DNA of 64,000 nucleotides from Novipirellula aureliae. GTDB taxonomy: Bacteria > Planctomycetota > Planctomycetia > Pirellulales > Pirellulaceae. Shown in pieces: positions 8,342-17,927 of the stretch. Within the stretch, counting starts at the first letter, position 1. The number at the start of each line of letters is the position of its first letter. The notes beneath the pieces are model-generated. The model did no database searches. It was not told where the DNA came from and worked only from the letters and a program-made list of their open reading frames with translations. Location of the stretch: assembly GCF_007860185.1 (NCBI RefSeq), contig NZ_SJPY01000012.1, positions 51,510 through 115,509 on the forward strand, written 5' to 3'. Both the position numbers and the translations under genes were made by a program.

Positions 8342-10090
8342 CTACTTGTTGAGTTCTTCGCCCAATCGTTCTCGAAAAATCTTGCTGTTATGGCGAATGT
8401 CAACCGGCAACGGTTTATCACGAATAATGATCGTCTCGATCCGACGTGTCAGAGGGTTGCGTTTCCCTAAATCGATCAATTCCTCCATCAACACACGCGA
8501 CTCTTTTTCGCTCTTGGGCTGATACTGTGGGTAGGTTTCGACCAGCACCACCGGCGTCTGGTCGGGAAGATCCCCCTTCCCGACGAGGGCGCTTCGGTAG
8601 ACTTTAGAATGAGCGTTAAAAACCGCTTCGCAAGGAACGGTGAATAGCGTCCGTTCCCCTGATACAACGCGATGGGCTTTGCGACCGCAAAACCAGAAAC
8701 GATCTTTTGAATCCAAATAGCCGACATCTCCCATGCGATGCCAAACACGGTCGCCATCACGAACCTTGTGCATTGCGTTCTGATCGGAGCGGACGACATA
8801 TTCGGTCGTCACCATCGGACCGGCCACCATGAGCTCGCCGATTTTCCCAATGGGCAGTTCGCTGGTTTCTCCGATCTCAGCAACGGGGCCATCATCGATC
8901 TTCACCACTCGCCACTCTACCCCCTCGAACCGAGAACCAACACAAACCCCTTTTCCCTTGGCTGCCGCCGGCCCGGTTTCTGCAATCACTTCTCGCGATT
9001 CGATCGATGCGATGGGAAGCGCCTCGGTTGCTCCATAAGGGGTCACAATCATTGCGTCGGGCGCGACGAGCGTACGCAGTTTTTCAAGCGTTGCTGCCGG
9101 AACCGGTGCACCAGCGGACAGGACTCGCCGCAGCGTTGGAAAGGGGCGCTCGACTCCCTGCTGTTCACACCAACGAACGACCGTATTCCAAAGCGCAGGC
9201 GACCCGAAAGCCTGATCGACGTCCCATTGATTGGCTGCTTCGATCAAACGCTGGGGGTTCACCTCAGCAGGCCGGGTCGGATCCATATCGGGAATAATCG
9301 TCGTGACCCCCATCACCGCATCGAATAAGCCAAACAGAGGGAAACAAGCCAAGTCGCGCGAACCGCGGTGAATGTCGTAGCGGAGGCGGATGCGGTCCAC
9401 TTGGGCATGAAACGTTCCATGCGTGTACAACACGCCCTTCGGTGGCCCCGTACTACCCGTGGTAAAAATGATCGAAGCTGGAGTATCAAGCCCGACTTTC
9501 GGCAAGACATCCTCGTCGGTACTGCGCCCCAATTCGGCAATCTGGTCAAGCGATTTCCCGCCCCAGAGAATGCGTCCTGAGGACATCACCCGCGAAGCAA
9601 CGTTGCGCTCGGCAACCGTGACATTAAACTTCGCACTGGCGAAACGTTTTCGCATAAGGCTGCGAATGAGCTGAGCTTTGGGAATCCCCACGAATCCGTC
9701 GACCTTCGATTCGCGTAAACAGTTCACCAAATGTTTTCGCCCAATGCCTGGATCGATCAGAACCGCAACGACTCCCGCTTTCAATAAGGAGAAAACAATC
9801 TCAATGAACGGGGCACCGAACGGGACGAGCATCGCCAGCCGCATCCCTGGCTTCACCCCCCAGCGGAGCAGCCCTTTGGCGATTTCGTCGCTACGCCGGT
9901 CAAGTTGCTCAAACGTCGTCAATCGGTAATGCCGAAGAGAATCACCACGAACCGGCCCATCAGGTTCAGCAATCGCCAGGGCGGTCGGCGTCAAATTTCG
10001 TATGACCTTCAAGCGAGCCGCAATGTTTAGATCCTTGGGGATACCTTCTTGGGACTGCGGTTCTTCGTGATCGCATGAATGCTTACTCAT
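8342..10090 (-). CDS. AMP-binding acyl ligase, OleC-like
   Basis: A 582-residue member of the ANL superfamily. The nucleotide-binding loop reads F-T-T-G-S-T-G-P-P-K-G-V, the Y-G-A-T-E-A motif is present, and the hinge and C-terminal region contain H-R-M-G-D-V-G-Y-L-D. The sequence style after the P-loop (Y-T-H-G-T-F-H-A-Q-V) is that of OleC, which in other bacteria turns beta-hydroxy acids into beta-lactones during long-chain olefin synthesis; a fatty acyl-CoA ligase is the alternative. No oleA, oleB or oleD homologue lies in this window. Its start overlaps the stop of the ATP-grasp gene by four bases (ATGA), so it is co-translated with the mch/ATP-grasp pair. The functional link is unclear. 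Confidence 0.83.
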   Translation of the reverse strand: MSKHSCDHEEPQSQEGIPKDLNIAARLKVIRNLTPTALAIAEPDGPVRGDSLRHYRLTTFEQLDRRSDEIAKGLLRWGVKPGMRLAMLVPFGAPFIEIVFSLLKAGVVAVLIDPGIGRKHLVNCLRESKVDGFVGIPKAQLIRSLMRKRFASAKFNVTVAERNVASRVMSSGRILWGGKSLDQIAELGRSTDEDVLPKVGLDTPASIIFTTGSTGPPKGVLYTHGTFHAQVDRIRLRYDIHRGSRDLACFPLFGLFDAVMGVTTIIPDMDPTRPAEVNPQRLIEAANQWDVDQAFGSPALWNTVVRWCEQQGVERPFPTLRRVLSAGAPVPAATLEKLRTLVAPDAMIVTPYGATEALPIASIESREVIAETGPAAAKGKGVCVGSRFEGVEWRVVKIDDGPVAEIGETSELPIGKIGELMVAGPMVTTEYVVRSDQNAMHKVRDGDRVWHRMGDVGYLDSKDRFWFCGRKAHRVVSGERTLFTVPCEAVFNAHSKVYRSALVGKGDLPDQTPVVLVETYPQYQPKSEKESRVLMEELIDLGKRNPLTRRIETIIIRDKPLPVDIRHNSKIFRERLGEELNK

Positions 10091-11043
10091 GGCTCCGATA
10101 CCTTCCGTTCGTTCTTGGCGACATTCATTTGTTCAGAAATTGTTTGAATGATCCCTGCAGCAATGTTCGTTTCACATACTTGCTGAATTCCCTTCCAACC
10201 TGGCACTGCGTTGACTTCCAACACCTTAGGCGAGCCATCCAGCGAATCAATCATGTCGACGGCGGCGATCGTCAACCCCATCGAGGTGGTTAATCGCTTC
10301 GCCATCTCCGTTTGCTCGCGTGTGGGCTCGACCAACCGCGTCTTTGCTCCGTGAGCATGATTGGTACGAAAATCGTCTTTGTTTTCGCGGCTAGCGGCAA
10401 TCACATGATCGCCGATGACAAGCAGTCGCGTGTCATGGCCGCCCGGCGGGACGAAAGCTTGAATGTAAAATACCGCGTCCATTTGATCGAGTGACGAAAA
10501 AACCGTCCACGCTAATTCGCGATCTCGGATACGCATCACGCCGCGTCCCTCACCACCAAAGATTGGCTTCACGACACAATCGCCACCGAGATGGTCAAAG
10601 CATGTCATCGCTTCCGCACGAGACTGCACGACCAGCGTTTCCGGAGTATCGTAACCGAGCCTTTCCGCATAGGCGAGTGTACTAAACTTGTCGATCGCCA
10701 ATTCAAGACCGCGAGGTGAATTGATCACAGGAACCGACACAGCGGCCAAAGCGTGTAGAACCGATAGCCGTAGTGTTATCTTTTCGAGTGAACCAGCTGG
10801 CATCGTTCTCGCCAAGACAGCATCGAATGAATCAAGCGGCAATGCTGACGGTGAGTAAGAATTGCAACCTAAACTCATGCGCGCCGATCGTCCGACGCTG
10901 GCAAACAGCGACTCGTATTGGCAAAAGGTCAGTTCGTACCGACGATCCATAGCTACAGCCGCTTTCAATTGGTTCGAATGCCAGCCGTCACCCGCTCCGA
11001 GAACGAGAATGCGTCGTCGATCATCGACCATGAGAATGCTCAT
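10087..11043 (-). CDS. RimK-like ATP-grasp ligase, mch-linked
   Basis: A 318-residue ATP-grasp protein. Seen directly: D-C-V-V-K-P-I-F-G-G-E-G-R-G-V-M (ATP-binding loop), Y-I-Q-A-F-V-P-P-G-G-H-D-T-R-L-L-V-I-G, and the metal-binding end V-L-E-V-N-A-V-P-G-W-K-G. This is the RimK/tetrahydromethanopterin glutamate-ligase subgroup, which joins an amino acid to a carboxylate acceptor with ATP. It starts one base after the mch stop. In methylotrophic bacteria RimK-like genes next to mch have been linked to tetrahydromethanopterin biosynthesis, so side-chain addition to that cofactor is the best hypothesis. The N-terminal domain is family-typical in length. Confidence 0.85.
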   Translation of the reverse strand: MSILMVDDRRRILVLGAGDGWHSNQLKAAVAMDRRYELTFCQYESLFASVGRSARMSLGCNSYSPSALPLDSFDAVLARTMPAGSLEKITLRLSVLHALAAVSVPVINSPRGLELAIDKFSTLAYAERLGYDTPETLVVQSRAEAMTCFDHLGGDCVVKPIFGGEGRGVMRIRDRELAWTVFSSLDQMDAVFYIQAFVPPGGHDTRLLVIGDHVIAASRENKDDFRTNHAHGAKTRLVEPTREQTEMAKRLTTSMGLTIAAVDMIDSLDGSPKVLEVNAVPGWKGIQQVCETNIAAGIIQTISEQMNVAKNERKVSEP

Positions 11044-12030
11044 TCATAGAAACGATTTTCGCAAAATATCCGTCTCTATTTTCCCCGAAGTCCAAGTTCG
11101 CCCCGTACGCAAATTAGAGAACGTCACCAATGCAGGGCTAAAAAGAAGCGGATCCACTTTATAGAAGTCAAAATCATAACCCTCAAAGATGGCCGCAAAG
11201 GGACGCCCATGGTCAGCGGAACTGGGGCTCGGAACCTTCTCGGCAATCGCCTCAACCGCCTCGTCGTCGCAGTCAACCCACAACGTCACTTCCCCTCCAT
11301 AAAGAATCGCGTCGTTGGTACGCCCGATGCCTCGAACCGTATCGCCGGTTTTAGCAACAGGAGCGATTGGCGCGTTTCCCGTCGCCGAGACGACGCGCGT
11401 TACATCAAACCCCAGCGAATAAAGTTTGTGCATGGCGGTTTCAATCGAACGAGCAACCACTTGGATCGTCCCGGCGATCGAGGTGCTCGGGGCGATCGCA
11501 ATCCGAATTTGATCCGCCGCAACGCGACACTGCTCGGCAATCGAACGAATCGCCGAAACCGTCGGCAATTTTTCAGCCTCCAACACACCGACGACCACGG
11601 ACGCTGTTTCGGCCAATCCGAGATCGTGTAACATCTCTTCCTTCCCCCGGACCAAACGCATCGGTCCGCTACCCATTGCAAAGAAGTCGTCCGTTGAAAC
11701 GGGCCAACCTGCGTACTGGCTCGCTAGGCAGGCCTCGACCGGTCGATCCGTACGGACAAAAACACTGTTCGAAACAACATGCGTCGCCCGATCACAGGGC
11801 ACGATCGCGACGTCCGCTAGGTCGGCAAGGCAAAGTCGGGCCAGAGCGATCCCACCAGCAAGCGATCCACGGTGGTGAACACCAGCATCGAGGATTTTGG
11901 CTCCTTCGATGACCGATGCCCTCAACGATGCCCTCAACGACGCATCGTGACCTGCCGCCACGCCGTTTTGATCGATCAATTGGTCGAAAAGCGAGCACAT
12001 ACGCTCGTTGACTGAGTTTGGAACTAACAT
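11044..12030 (-). CDS. mch: Methenyl-tetrahydromethanopterin cyclohydrolase
   Basis: Encodes a 328-residue Mch, which interconverts methenyl- and formyl-tetrahydromethanopterin in the archaeal-type C1 pathway found in methylotrophs and planctomycetes. Recognised by the N-terminal S-V-N-E-R pattern, the G-G-I-x-L-A-R-L-C-L-x-D segment, G-S-G-P-M-R, and the C-terminal G-R-T-N-D-A-I-L-Y-G-G, which is characteristic of the family. The frame is open further upstream (to 12099), but homologous proteins begin just before the V-N-E motif, so the ATG at 12028-12030 is preferred. First gene of a tight three-gene unit with the ATP-grasp ligase and the OleC-like enzyme. A formaldehyde-oxidation role is the known function of the family; other pathway genes are outside the window. 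Confidence 0.92.
   Translation of the reverse strand: MLVPNSVNERMCSLFDQLIDQNGVAAGHDASLRASLRASVIEGAKILDAGVHHRGSLAGGIALARLCLADLADVAIVPCDRATHVVSNSVFVRTDRPVEACLASQYAGWPVSTDDFFAMGSGPMRLVRGKEEMLHDLGLAETASVVVGVLEAEKLPTVSAIRSIAEQCRVAADQIRIAIAPSTSIAGTIQVVARSIETAMHKLYSLGFDVTRVVSATGNAPIAPVAKTGDTVRGIGRTNDAILYGGEVTLWVDCDDEAVEAIAEKVPSPSSADHGRPFAAIFEGYDFDFYKVDPLLFSPALVTFSNLRTGRTWTSGKIETDILRKSFL
11919..11942 (-). repeat. 12-bp tandem duplication in mch
   Basis: The 12-bp unit gatgccctcaac occurs twice in direct succession near the 5' end of mch, giving a repeated Leu-Arg-Ala-Ser tetrapeptide. It keeps the frame. Confidence 0.85.
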
Positions 12031-12105
12031 AACTAAATGGTTGCCGAGACGAGCACTTTTGTCCATACGGGGTACCGCCCTTGCCCGCCAGGACCACAAT
12101 TGACG

Positions 12106-13479
12106 TCACTTGTGAATCGATTCGCCTTCGTCTTGAATATGAACTTTTCCTCGGTAGCGTAACGCTACAAACATAAACACGATTGCCGCCAACAACATCA
12201 TGATCGTGAAGAACCAATAATAGGACGCCCCGGGCAACTTCGACGTTCCATCATCATTGGCAATCACACCGTTGACGACCGCCGTGATCAAATTGCCCAA
12301 CGATACCGACAACAAGTACAAACTCATGATGATACTCTTGATGCTGTTGGGCGCCTGCGTATAGCTAAACTCCAAACAGGTGATCGACACCATTACTTCG
12401 GCGGCGGTCAAAATCAGATACGCTAACGCTTGCCATGAAATGCAAGGGCGGCCACCGTTTTGAATCGACGTTTCAATCAGCGCACTCACCGCAAACGAGG
12501 CAACCGTCAAAAACATCCCAATGCTGATTTTGCGAAGCGGGGTCAGCGGAAAGACACGATGGATCGCGGGATAGAGCACGTAGCTGAACAATGGCACGAG
12601 AAACAAAATCAAGAGCGGATTGATTGCCTGTACCTGACTTGCCAGTAATTCAACCCCCATCACCGTTCGGTCCATCCCCTCGGCTTGCAAAACCCAAGCA
12701 CTCGCCGTCTGATCAAACAAACTCCAAAAGACAGCAACCAACAAGTAAACCGGGACAAGCCCCCAAATCGCCTTGAGACTTTCGCTACTGAACAGATCCT
12801 TAAACAAGGCACTACCACGTGGCGGGATATGAATGAATCGATTGCGTCCCATCCAAAACAACAACGTCGCCAAGGCCATCAATATCCCGGGCACTCCGAA
12901 TGCGACTCGTGGTCCATAGCGGTCAAGTAGCCATGGCGTCAGCAAGGTTGAGATGACCGACCCCATGTTGATCGAGATATAAAACCAACCAAAGACCTTT
13001 CCAAGCAGATGTGAATTCTGTTTTCCAAATTGGTCTCCGACATGAGCGGACACACATGGCTTGATCGCTCCGGTGCCGATTGCGATGAGACCAAGTCCTA
13101 TGGCCAGACCGTAGCGGGTCTCATCGAGAGCAAGAGCCAAGTGACCGAAACAGTAGAGAATCGACAGATAAAGAATGGTTCGATACTTGCCAAACAACCA
13201 ATCGGCAAACAAGGCACCGATCAGCGGCATGAAGTAAGCTGCCATGACAAAAAGATGAACCCAAAACTTGGCGTCCTCGCCGCTCATCGGGGAAACGGTT
13301 CCGTTGGTGTCGAGCAGGTAGGTCGTCATAAAGACCGTCAGGATTGCCTTCATACCGTAGAAACTAAATCGTTCGGCTGCTTCATTGCCAATGATGAAGG
13401 GGATGCCGGGCGGCATCGCTGACGTCGCGATCGGCTTCGTATTGTATTTTGGAGACGTCGTGGCAGCTGGCTCAGTCAT
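12106..13479 (-). CDS. POT family proton-dependent oligopeptide transporter
   Basis: A 457-residue, 12-helix transporter of the POT/PTR2 family, which imports di- and tripeptides with protons. The signature E-A-A-E-R-F-S-F-Y-G on the first helix matches the family ExxERFxYYG proton-coupling motif. The family's second signature region is visible at F-G-W-F-Y-I-S-I-N-M-G-S. The frame opens at 13578, but the first 33 codons give a Cys- and Arg-rich segment without membrane character, so ATG 13477-13479 is chosen. It runs the same way as mch, with 75 bases between its stop and the mch start chosen here. Confidence 0.92.
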   Translation of the reverse strand: MTEPAATTSPKYNTKPIATSAMPPGIPFIIGNEAAERFSFYGMKAILTVFMTTYLLDTNGTVSPMSGEDAKFWVHLFVMAAYFMPLIGALFADWLFGKYRTILYLSILYCFGHLALALDETRYGLAIGLGLIAIGTGAIKPCVSAHVGDQFGKQNSHLLGKVFGWFYISINMGSVISTLLTPWLLDRYGPRVAFGVPGILMALATLLFWMGRNRFIHIPPRGSALFKDLFSSESLKAIWGLVPVYLLVAVFWSLFDQTASAWVLQAEGMDRTVMGVELLASQVQAINPLLILFLVPLFSYVLYPAIHRVFPLTPLRKISIGMFLTVASFAVSALIETSIQNGGRPCISWQALAYLILTAAEVMVSITCLEFSYTQAPNSIKSIIMSLYLLSVSLGNLITAVVNGVIANDDGTSKLPGASYYWFFTIMMLLAAIVFMFVALRYRGKVHIQDEGESIHK

Positions 13480-14110
13480 GGCGAAGGATATCTCTTGGTA
13501 AGAGCAAGACAGGTTATCGATCCTGAGAAGTTCGTCGATGATAGCGGGTGGTCGATCGCAGCAACACCGCATACGCATCCACTTTTGGATTACCTACAGT
13601 GCCCGCCTCTTGATTTTACGATAGCTTCGCAGTGGATTGCGAAGGCTAACGTCCAGCAGGCGATCGCGAAAACGCTCAATTTCAGAGGTGAATCCAATGT
13701 AAAAAATCATTGCTTTTGCCGCCCTTCGCTATTGTCTCGCCAACTTGATTCCAAGCCAACTTGATCCCAAGCCAACTTGATCCCAAGAAGGGGGAAACCG
13801 AAGACCGATTCAATCCGTGTATCCGATCAAAAATGAAACGGGGATATTTTCTCAAAACCGAAAGACGTCTGTGGGCCTGAGCGGGTGAAACCGACGGACG
13901 GTCGTCTGTTGATTTCCGTCAAGAATCTGCATTTCTTCGATGACGCAACTGCGGTGCATGAACCGCACTACGACCGCCAAGTATTATGTAACCAATCGCT
14001 TCGTCCTCCCATCGAAACGCACCGACCAAATTGGTAATTTGCTAAAATGGATCACTGGCCAATTGGCCGTTCCACCCCCCTTTCCATTTTTGAAGGACCC
14101 CATATCAACC
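13480..14110. other. Intergenic region between POT transporter and phosphoesterase
   Basis: A 631-base divergent region. Short open frames on both strands have no recognisable product. The only structured element seen is the threefold 16-bp repeat at 13741-13788. It must contain the promoters of both flanking genes, but no convincing -35/-10 pair was found by eye. Confidence 0.6.
13741..13788. repeat. Three 16-bp tandem repeats
   Basis: Three consecutive copies of caacttgatcccaagc, with one T/C change in the first copy and one terminal change in the last. Intergenic, between divergent genes. Confidence 0.95.
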
Positions 14111-14725
14111 ATGAAATTCCTATGTTTTAGCGACTTGCATTGCGATCAAGATGCGGCACGTCGTTTGGTTTCTCGTTCAGCCGAAGCAGACGTCGTCATC
14201 GGAGCGGGCGACTTTGCCAATCGTCATCAAGGCATCCACGATACCATCGACATTTTGTCAGCAATCGATAAGCCGACCCTCTTGGTTCCTGGCAACGGCG
14301 AAACGTTTGAAGAATTATCCGCAGCGGCATCGGACTGGAGATCGGCGACGGTGCTACACGGTAGCGGTTGCCAAATCGAAGGCGTTGAGTTTTGGGGTGT
14401 AGGCGGCGGGATACCGGTGACACCGTTCGGGGATTGGAGCTACGACTTTGACGAGATGAAGGCAAAAGAACTCTTAGCCGGCTGTCCCATTGGCGGCGTT
14501 CTCGTCGTCCACTCGCCAGCGTTGGACACCGTCGACCACGATACGAGTGGACGGATTCGCGGCAGCCAAGCGATCCGAGAAACGGTTGTGCAAAAGCAGC
14601 CTCAGCTGGTCGTCTGTGGACACATCCACAGCGATTGGGGGAAACAGGTCAAACTAGGTCCCTCTCAAATTCTTAACGCTGGCCCCCAAGGGGTATTCGT
14701 TAGCCTTTTGGATAGCGCATCCTGA
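14111..14725 (+). CDS. Calcineurin-like metallophosphoesterase
   Basis: A 204-residue phosphoesterase. Metal-binding motifs run in order: F-S-D-L-H-C-D (residues 6-12), G-A-G-D-F-A-N, L-V-P-G-N-G-E, V-V-H-S-P and C-G-H-I-H-S-D. The third motif has G-N-G-E where the classical family has G-N-H-D/E, a pattern shared with a subgroup related to the phosphoesterases of the Icc/MPPED type. The frame extends upstream to 13940, but the ATG at 14111 stands directly before the first strand and metal motif, so it is chosen. Substrate is not predictable. Confidence 0.85.
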   Translation: MKFLCFSDLHCDQDAARRLVSRSAEADVVIGAGDFANRHQGIHDTIDILSAIDKPTLLVPGNGETFEELSAAASDWRSATVLHGSGCQIEGVEFWGVGGGIPVTPFGDWSYDFDEMKAKELLAGCPIGGVLVVHSPALDTVDHDTSGRIRGSQAIRETVVQKQPQLVVCGHIHSDWGKQVKLGPSQILNAGPQGVFVSLLDSAS

Positions 14726-15056
14726 TCGGATCCCGGATCGACTCGTCGGCTCGGCAATGATTCCATTGATGGAGATTCCATTGGTGGAGATTCCATTGGT
14801 GGAGATTCCATTGATGGGTCGTGCAAAGGTCCACCATTTTGCGTACAATAAGCGGGGCGGTTTGCTGAGAATTCCCCACTAGCAATCCCTGGCTTTCACC
14901 GTGATGCCTTCAACTGGCCCTTACAGGCCTTTACGGTCGCATTCCACCCCGAAGGACCCTATTGGTTAGATCGCATTGCTTCCCTTGGTGGAACCATTGT
15001 AGAAGGCAGATAATTAAACAATCAGCAGCTTCAGAATTACGAAGAGAAAACAGATA
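14726..15056. other. Leader region upstream of aceE
   Basis: A 331-base non-coding stretch between the phosphoesterase and aceE. It holds the fourfold 15-bp repeat at 14759-14818. The last 40 bases before aceE are A-rich, with a weak GAAGAG purine stretch. No clear promoter or terminator could be assigned. Confidence 0.6.
14759..14818. repeat. Four 15-bp tandem repeats
   Basis: Four consecutive copies of gattccattgatgga; the second and third copies carry ggtgga, and the last ends in gg. It lies just downstream of the phosphoesterase stop and upstream of aceE. Confidence 0.95.
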
Positions 15057-17801
15057 ATGTCAGATTCAAAAACGGTCGCTCAAGAAGTCGCTCAAGAGGA
15101 AGTCAAACAGAATCTTGGGGAGCTTACACCTCACGAAGTCGAAGTGGATCTCGATACAGCGGAAACTCAAGAATGGTTGTCGTCACTCGACTACGTTCTC
15201 AAGAGCAAAGGCGCTGACCGGGTTCGATTCCTGCTCGAACAACTTCGTGATCGTGCTGCCGAAGAGGGCATTCAATCGGCGGAGGACACCAGCACACCTT
15301 ATGTCAATACCATTCCGGTTGATGAGCAGCCAGCCTTTCCTGGCAACCGTGAACTCGAGCGACGCATCAAATCGATCGTCCGCTGGAATGCAATGGCGAT
15401 GGTCGTGCGAGCCAACAAACGCGAGGGCGGCGTCGGCGGCCACATCAGTACCTTTGCTTCGAGTGCGACTTTATACGAAATTGCATTCAATCACTTTTTT
15501 AAGGGCCGAGGCGAAGACGGCTACTCGGGCGATTCAATCTATTTCCAAGGGCATGCGTCGCCTGGCATGTACAGTCGAGCTTATTTGGAAGGCCGACTAA
15601 CAGAAACTCATCTCGAGAATTTCCGACGTGAACTTGAACCCTCCCCTGGGTTGAGCAGCTACCCACACCCGTGGTTGATGCCCGGATTCTGGGAGTACCC
15701 CACCGTTTCGATGGGTCTGGGGCCAATCATGGCGATCTACCAGGCTCGCTTCAACGAATACCTCCGCGATCGAGGACTGAAGGACACCGCTGGACAACAT
15801 GTCTGGGCTTTCCTCGGTGACGGCGAATGTGACGAGCCAGAAACACTTGGTGCGATTGGCTTAGCGGCTCGTGAAAAACTCGACAATCTGATTTTCGTGG
15901 TCAACTGCAATCTGCAACGACTCGACGGCCCGGTTCGCGGGAACAGCAAGATCATTCAGGAGTTGGAATCGATTTTCCGCGGTGCTGGATGGAACGTCAT
16001 CAAGGTGGTCTGGGGCGACGATTGGGACAACCTGCTTGCTAAGGACACGACAGGATTGCTCGTCAAACGAATGAACGAGGTTGTCGACGGGCAATACCAA
16101 AAGTACACCGGGATGCCAGGCAGCTATATTCGCGAACATTTCTTCGGCAAGTACCCCGAACTGCTAAAGTTGGTGGAAAACTACAGTGACGAACGTCTGG
16201 AGAAGATGCGCCGCGGTGGCCATGACCCCGAGAAAGTATACGCTGCCTACAAGCAAGCAACGGAAATGAAGAACGGACGACCGACTGTCATTTTAGCGAA
16301 GACCGTCAAAGGTTACGGCCTTGGCGAAGCGGGCGAAGGACGCAACGTCGCTCACAACCAAAAGAAAATGAACGAAGAGGAATTGCTTGAATTCCGAACT
16401 CGTTTTGGCATCCCGATCAGTGATGAAGAGGTCGGCAAGGCACCGTTTTACAAACCGCCTGCGAACAGCCAAGAGATCAAGTATTTGAAAGAGCGTCGTC
16501 AATTGCTTGGTGGCAGCGTACCGAGCCGTCCTGAAAAGCATCCGACAATCGAAGTGCCCTCGATTGATGATTACCGCAAAGTCATCAAGAAGATGGAAAA
16601 TAAAAACATCAGTACCACGTTTGCGGTGGTGCAAACTTTAATCGCACTTTGCCGTGACAAAAAAATCGGCAAGTATGTCGTGCCAATCGTGCCTGACGAA
16701 TCTCGGACCTTCGGGATGGAAGGTATGTTCCGCCAATTCGGTATCTATGCTCATGCTGGACAGCTATATGAGCCCGTCGACTCGGAACAGATTACCTACT
16801 ACAAGGAAGCACGCGACGGCCAGATCCTCGAAGAGGGAATCACCGAAGCGGGGTCGATGAGCAGCTTCAACGCCGCAGGAACGGCCTACAGTTGCCATGG
16901 CATCAATATGATCCCCTTCTTCATCTACTACAGCATGTTCGGTTTCCAACGGATCGGAGATTTGGTCTGGGCCGCGGCGGACATGCGAGCCAAGGGATTC
17001 ATGATCGGCGGAACAGCGGGCCGAACGACACTTAACGGCGAAGGGCTACAGCACCAAGATGGGCATAGTTTGCTCAACGCGATCGCATTCCCAAATGTGC
17101 GAGCCTACGACCCCGCGTTCGCGTATGAAGCGGTCGTGATCATCATGGAAGGCATGAAACGGATGTACCAAGATGGTGAAACGTGTATCTATTACTTGAC
17201 GGTTGAAAACGATCCTTATGATCATCCTGTAATGCCAACCGGTTGCGAAGAAGGCATTATCAAGGGAATGTACAAGTATCGCAGTCGTGAAGTGGAGAAT
17301 GCAAAAGCGCGAGTCCAATTGTTCGGTAGCGGAGCTATCTTAAACGGCGTCTTGGCGGCTCAAGAATTATTGGCAGACCAATATGGTATTGCCAGTGACG
17401 TGTGGAGTGTGACGAGCTACACTCAGTTGCGCCGCGAGGCTGCGGATTGCAGTAGGTGGAACATGCTTCATCCGACGGAAAAACCTCGCCGCAGCTACCT
17501 TGAAGAAGTGCTCGAGGGAGTCGAGGGCCCGTTCATTTCGGCCAGTGATTATGTTCGAGCATTAGGAGAACAGTTGCAACCGTGGATCCCAGGTGACTAC
17601 TATGTCTTGGGAACGGACGGCATGGGACGAAGCGCCACCCGAGAATCACTGCGTCGGCACTTCGAAGTCGATAAAGAATCGATCATCATTGCGACCCTTA
17701 GCCGGCTTTGCAATGCGGGCTTGTTCACGGCTGCCGAAGTCGCTGACGCAATCAAGGATCTCGGCTACGACGCCGACAAACCCAACCCGTACTTTGCCTA
17801 A
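15057..17801 (+). CDS. aceE: Pyruvate dehydrogenase E1 component, homodimeric type
   Basis: A 914-residue thiamine-diphosphate enzyme that decarboxylates pyruvate and acetylates the lipoyl group of E2. Its length and single-chain layout match the AceE type of proteobacteria rather than the alpha/beta type. Seen: F-Q-G-H-A-S-P-G-M-Y near residue 165, the thiamine-binding G-D-G-E-C-D-E-P-E...N-C-N-L-Q-R-L-D-G-P-V stretch around 255-295, and D-E-S-R-T-F-G-M-E-G-M-F in the pyrimidine-domain part. The start ATG is followed by a polar N-terminal segment, usual for the E2-binding tail. aceF follows after 126 bases. Central metabolic function is secure. Confidence 0.97.
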   Translation: MSDSKTVAQEVAQEEVKQNLGELTPHEVEVDLDTAETQEWLSSLDYVLKSKGADRVRFLLEQLRDRAAEEGIQSAEDTSTPYVNTIPVDEQPAFPGNRELERRIKSIVRWNAMAMVVRANKREGGVGGHISTFASSATLYEIAFNHFFKGRGEDGYSGDSIYFQGHASPGMYSRAYLEGRLTETHLENFRRELEPSPGLSSYPHPWLMPGFWEYPTVSMGLGPIMAIYQARFNEYLRDRGLKDTAGQHVWAFLGDGECDEPETLGAIGLAAREKLDNLIFVVNCNLQRLDGPVRGNSKIIQELESIFRGAGWNVIKVVWGDDWDNLLAKDTTGLLVKRMNEVVDGQYQKYTGMPGSYIREHFFGKYPELLKLVENYSDERLEKMRRGGHDPEKVYAAYKQATEMKNGRPTVILAKTVKGYGLGEAGEGRNVAHNQKKMNEEELLEFRTRFGIPISDEEVGKAPFYKPPANSQEIKYLKERRQLLGGSVPSRPEKHPTIEVPSIDDYRKVIKKMENKNISTTFAVVQTLIALCRDKKIGKYVVPIVPDESRTFGMEGMFRQFGIYAHAGQLYEPVDSEQITYYKEARDGQILEEGITEAGSMSSFNAAGTAYSCHGINMIPFFIYYSMFGFQRIGDLVWAAADMRAKGFMIGGTAGRTTLNGEGLQHQDGHSLLNAIAFPNVRAYDPAFAYEAVVIIMEGMKRMYQDGETCIYYLTVENDPYDHPVMPTGCEEGIIKGMYKYRSREVENAKARVQLFGSGAILNGVLAAQELLADQYGIASDVWSVTSYTQLRREAADCSRWNMLHPTEKPRRSYLEEVLEGVEGPFISASDYVRALGEQLQPWIPGDYYVLGTDGMGRSATRESLRRHFEVDKESIIIATLSRLCNAGLFTAAEVADAIKDLGYDADKPNPYFA

Positions 17802-17809
17802 ACGTGGGA

Positions 17810-17860
17810 TAGGCTTCCAGCCTGTCGTTCTGCGGCTGAGTCGAAATCGACAGAAGCCTA
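17810..17860. repeat. Imperfect inverted repeat in the aceE-aceF gap
   Basis: Outer arms taggcttc/gaagccta and inner arms ctgtcg/cgacag can pair into a stem with a four-base bulge (cagc) and a loop of about 20 bases. It occupies most of the spacer between the two pyruvate dehydrogenase genes. It could be an mRNA-processing or attenuation hairpin, or a dispersed repeat; a similar taggcttcccagcct motif occurs at 28318. Confidence 0.7.
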
Positions 17861-17927
17861 AACTCCAACGAGAAGTTTAATCTACTGGCTCCCCTCAAAA
17901 CACTTGAAACGAAGAAACGAAGAATCT

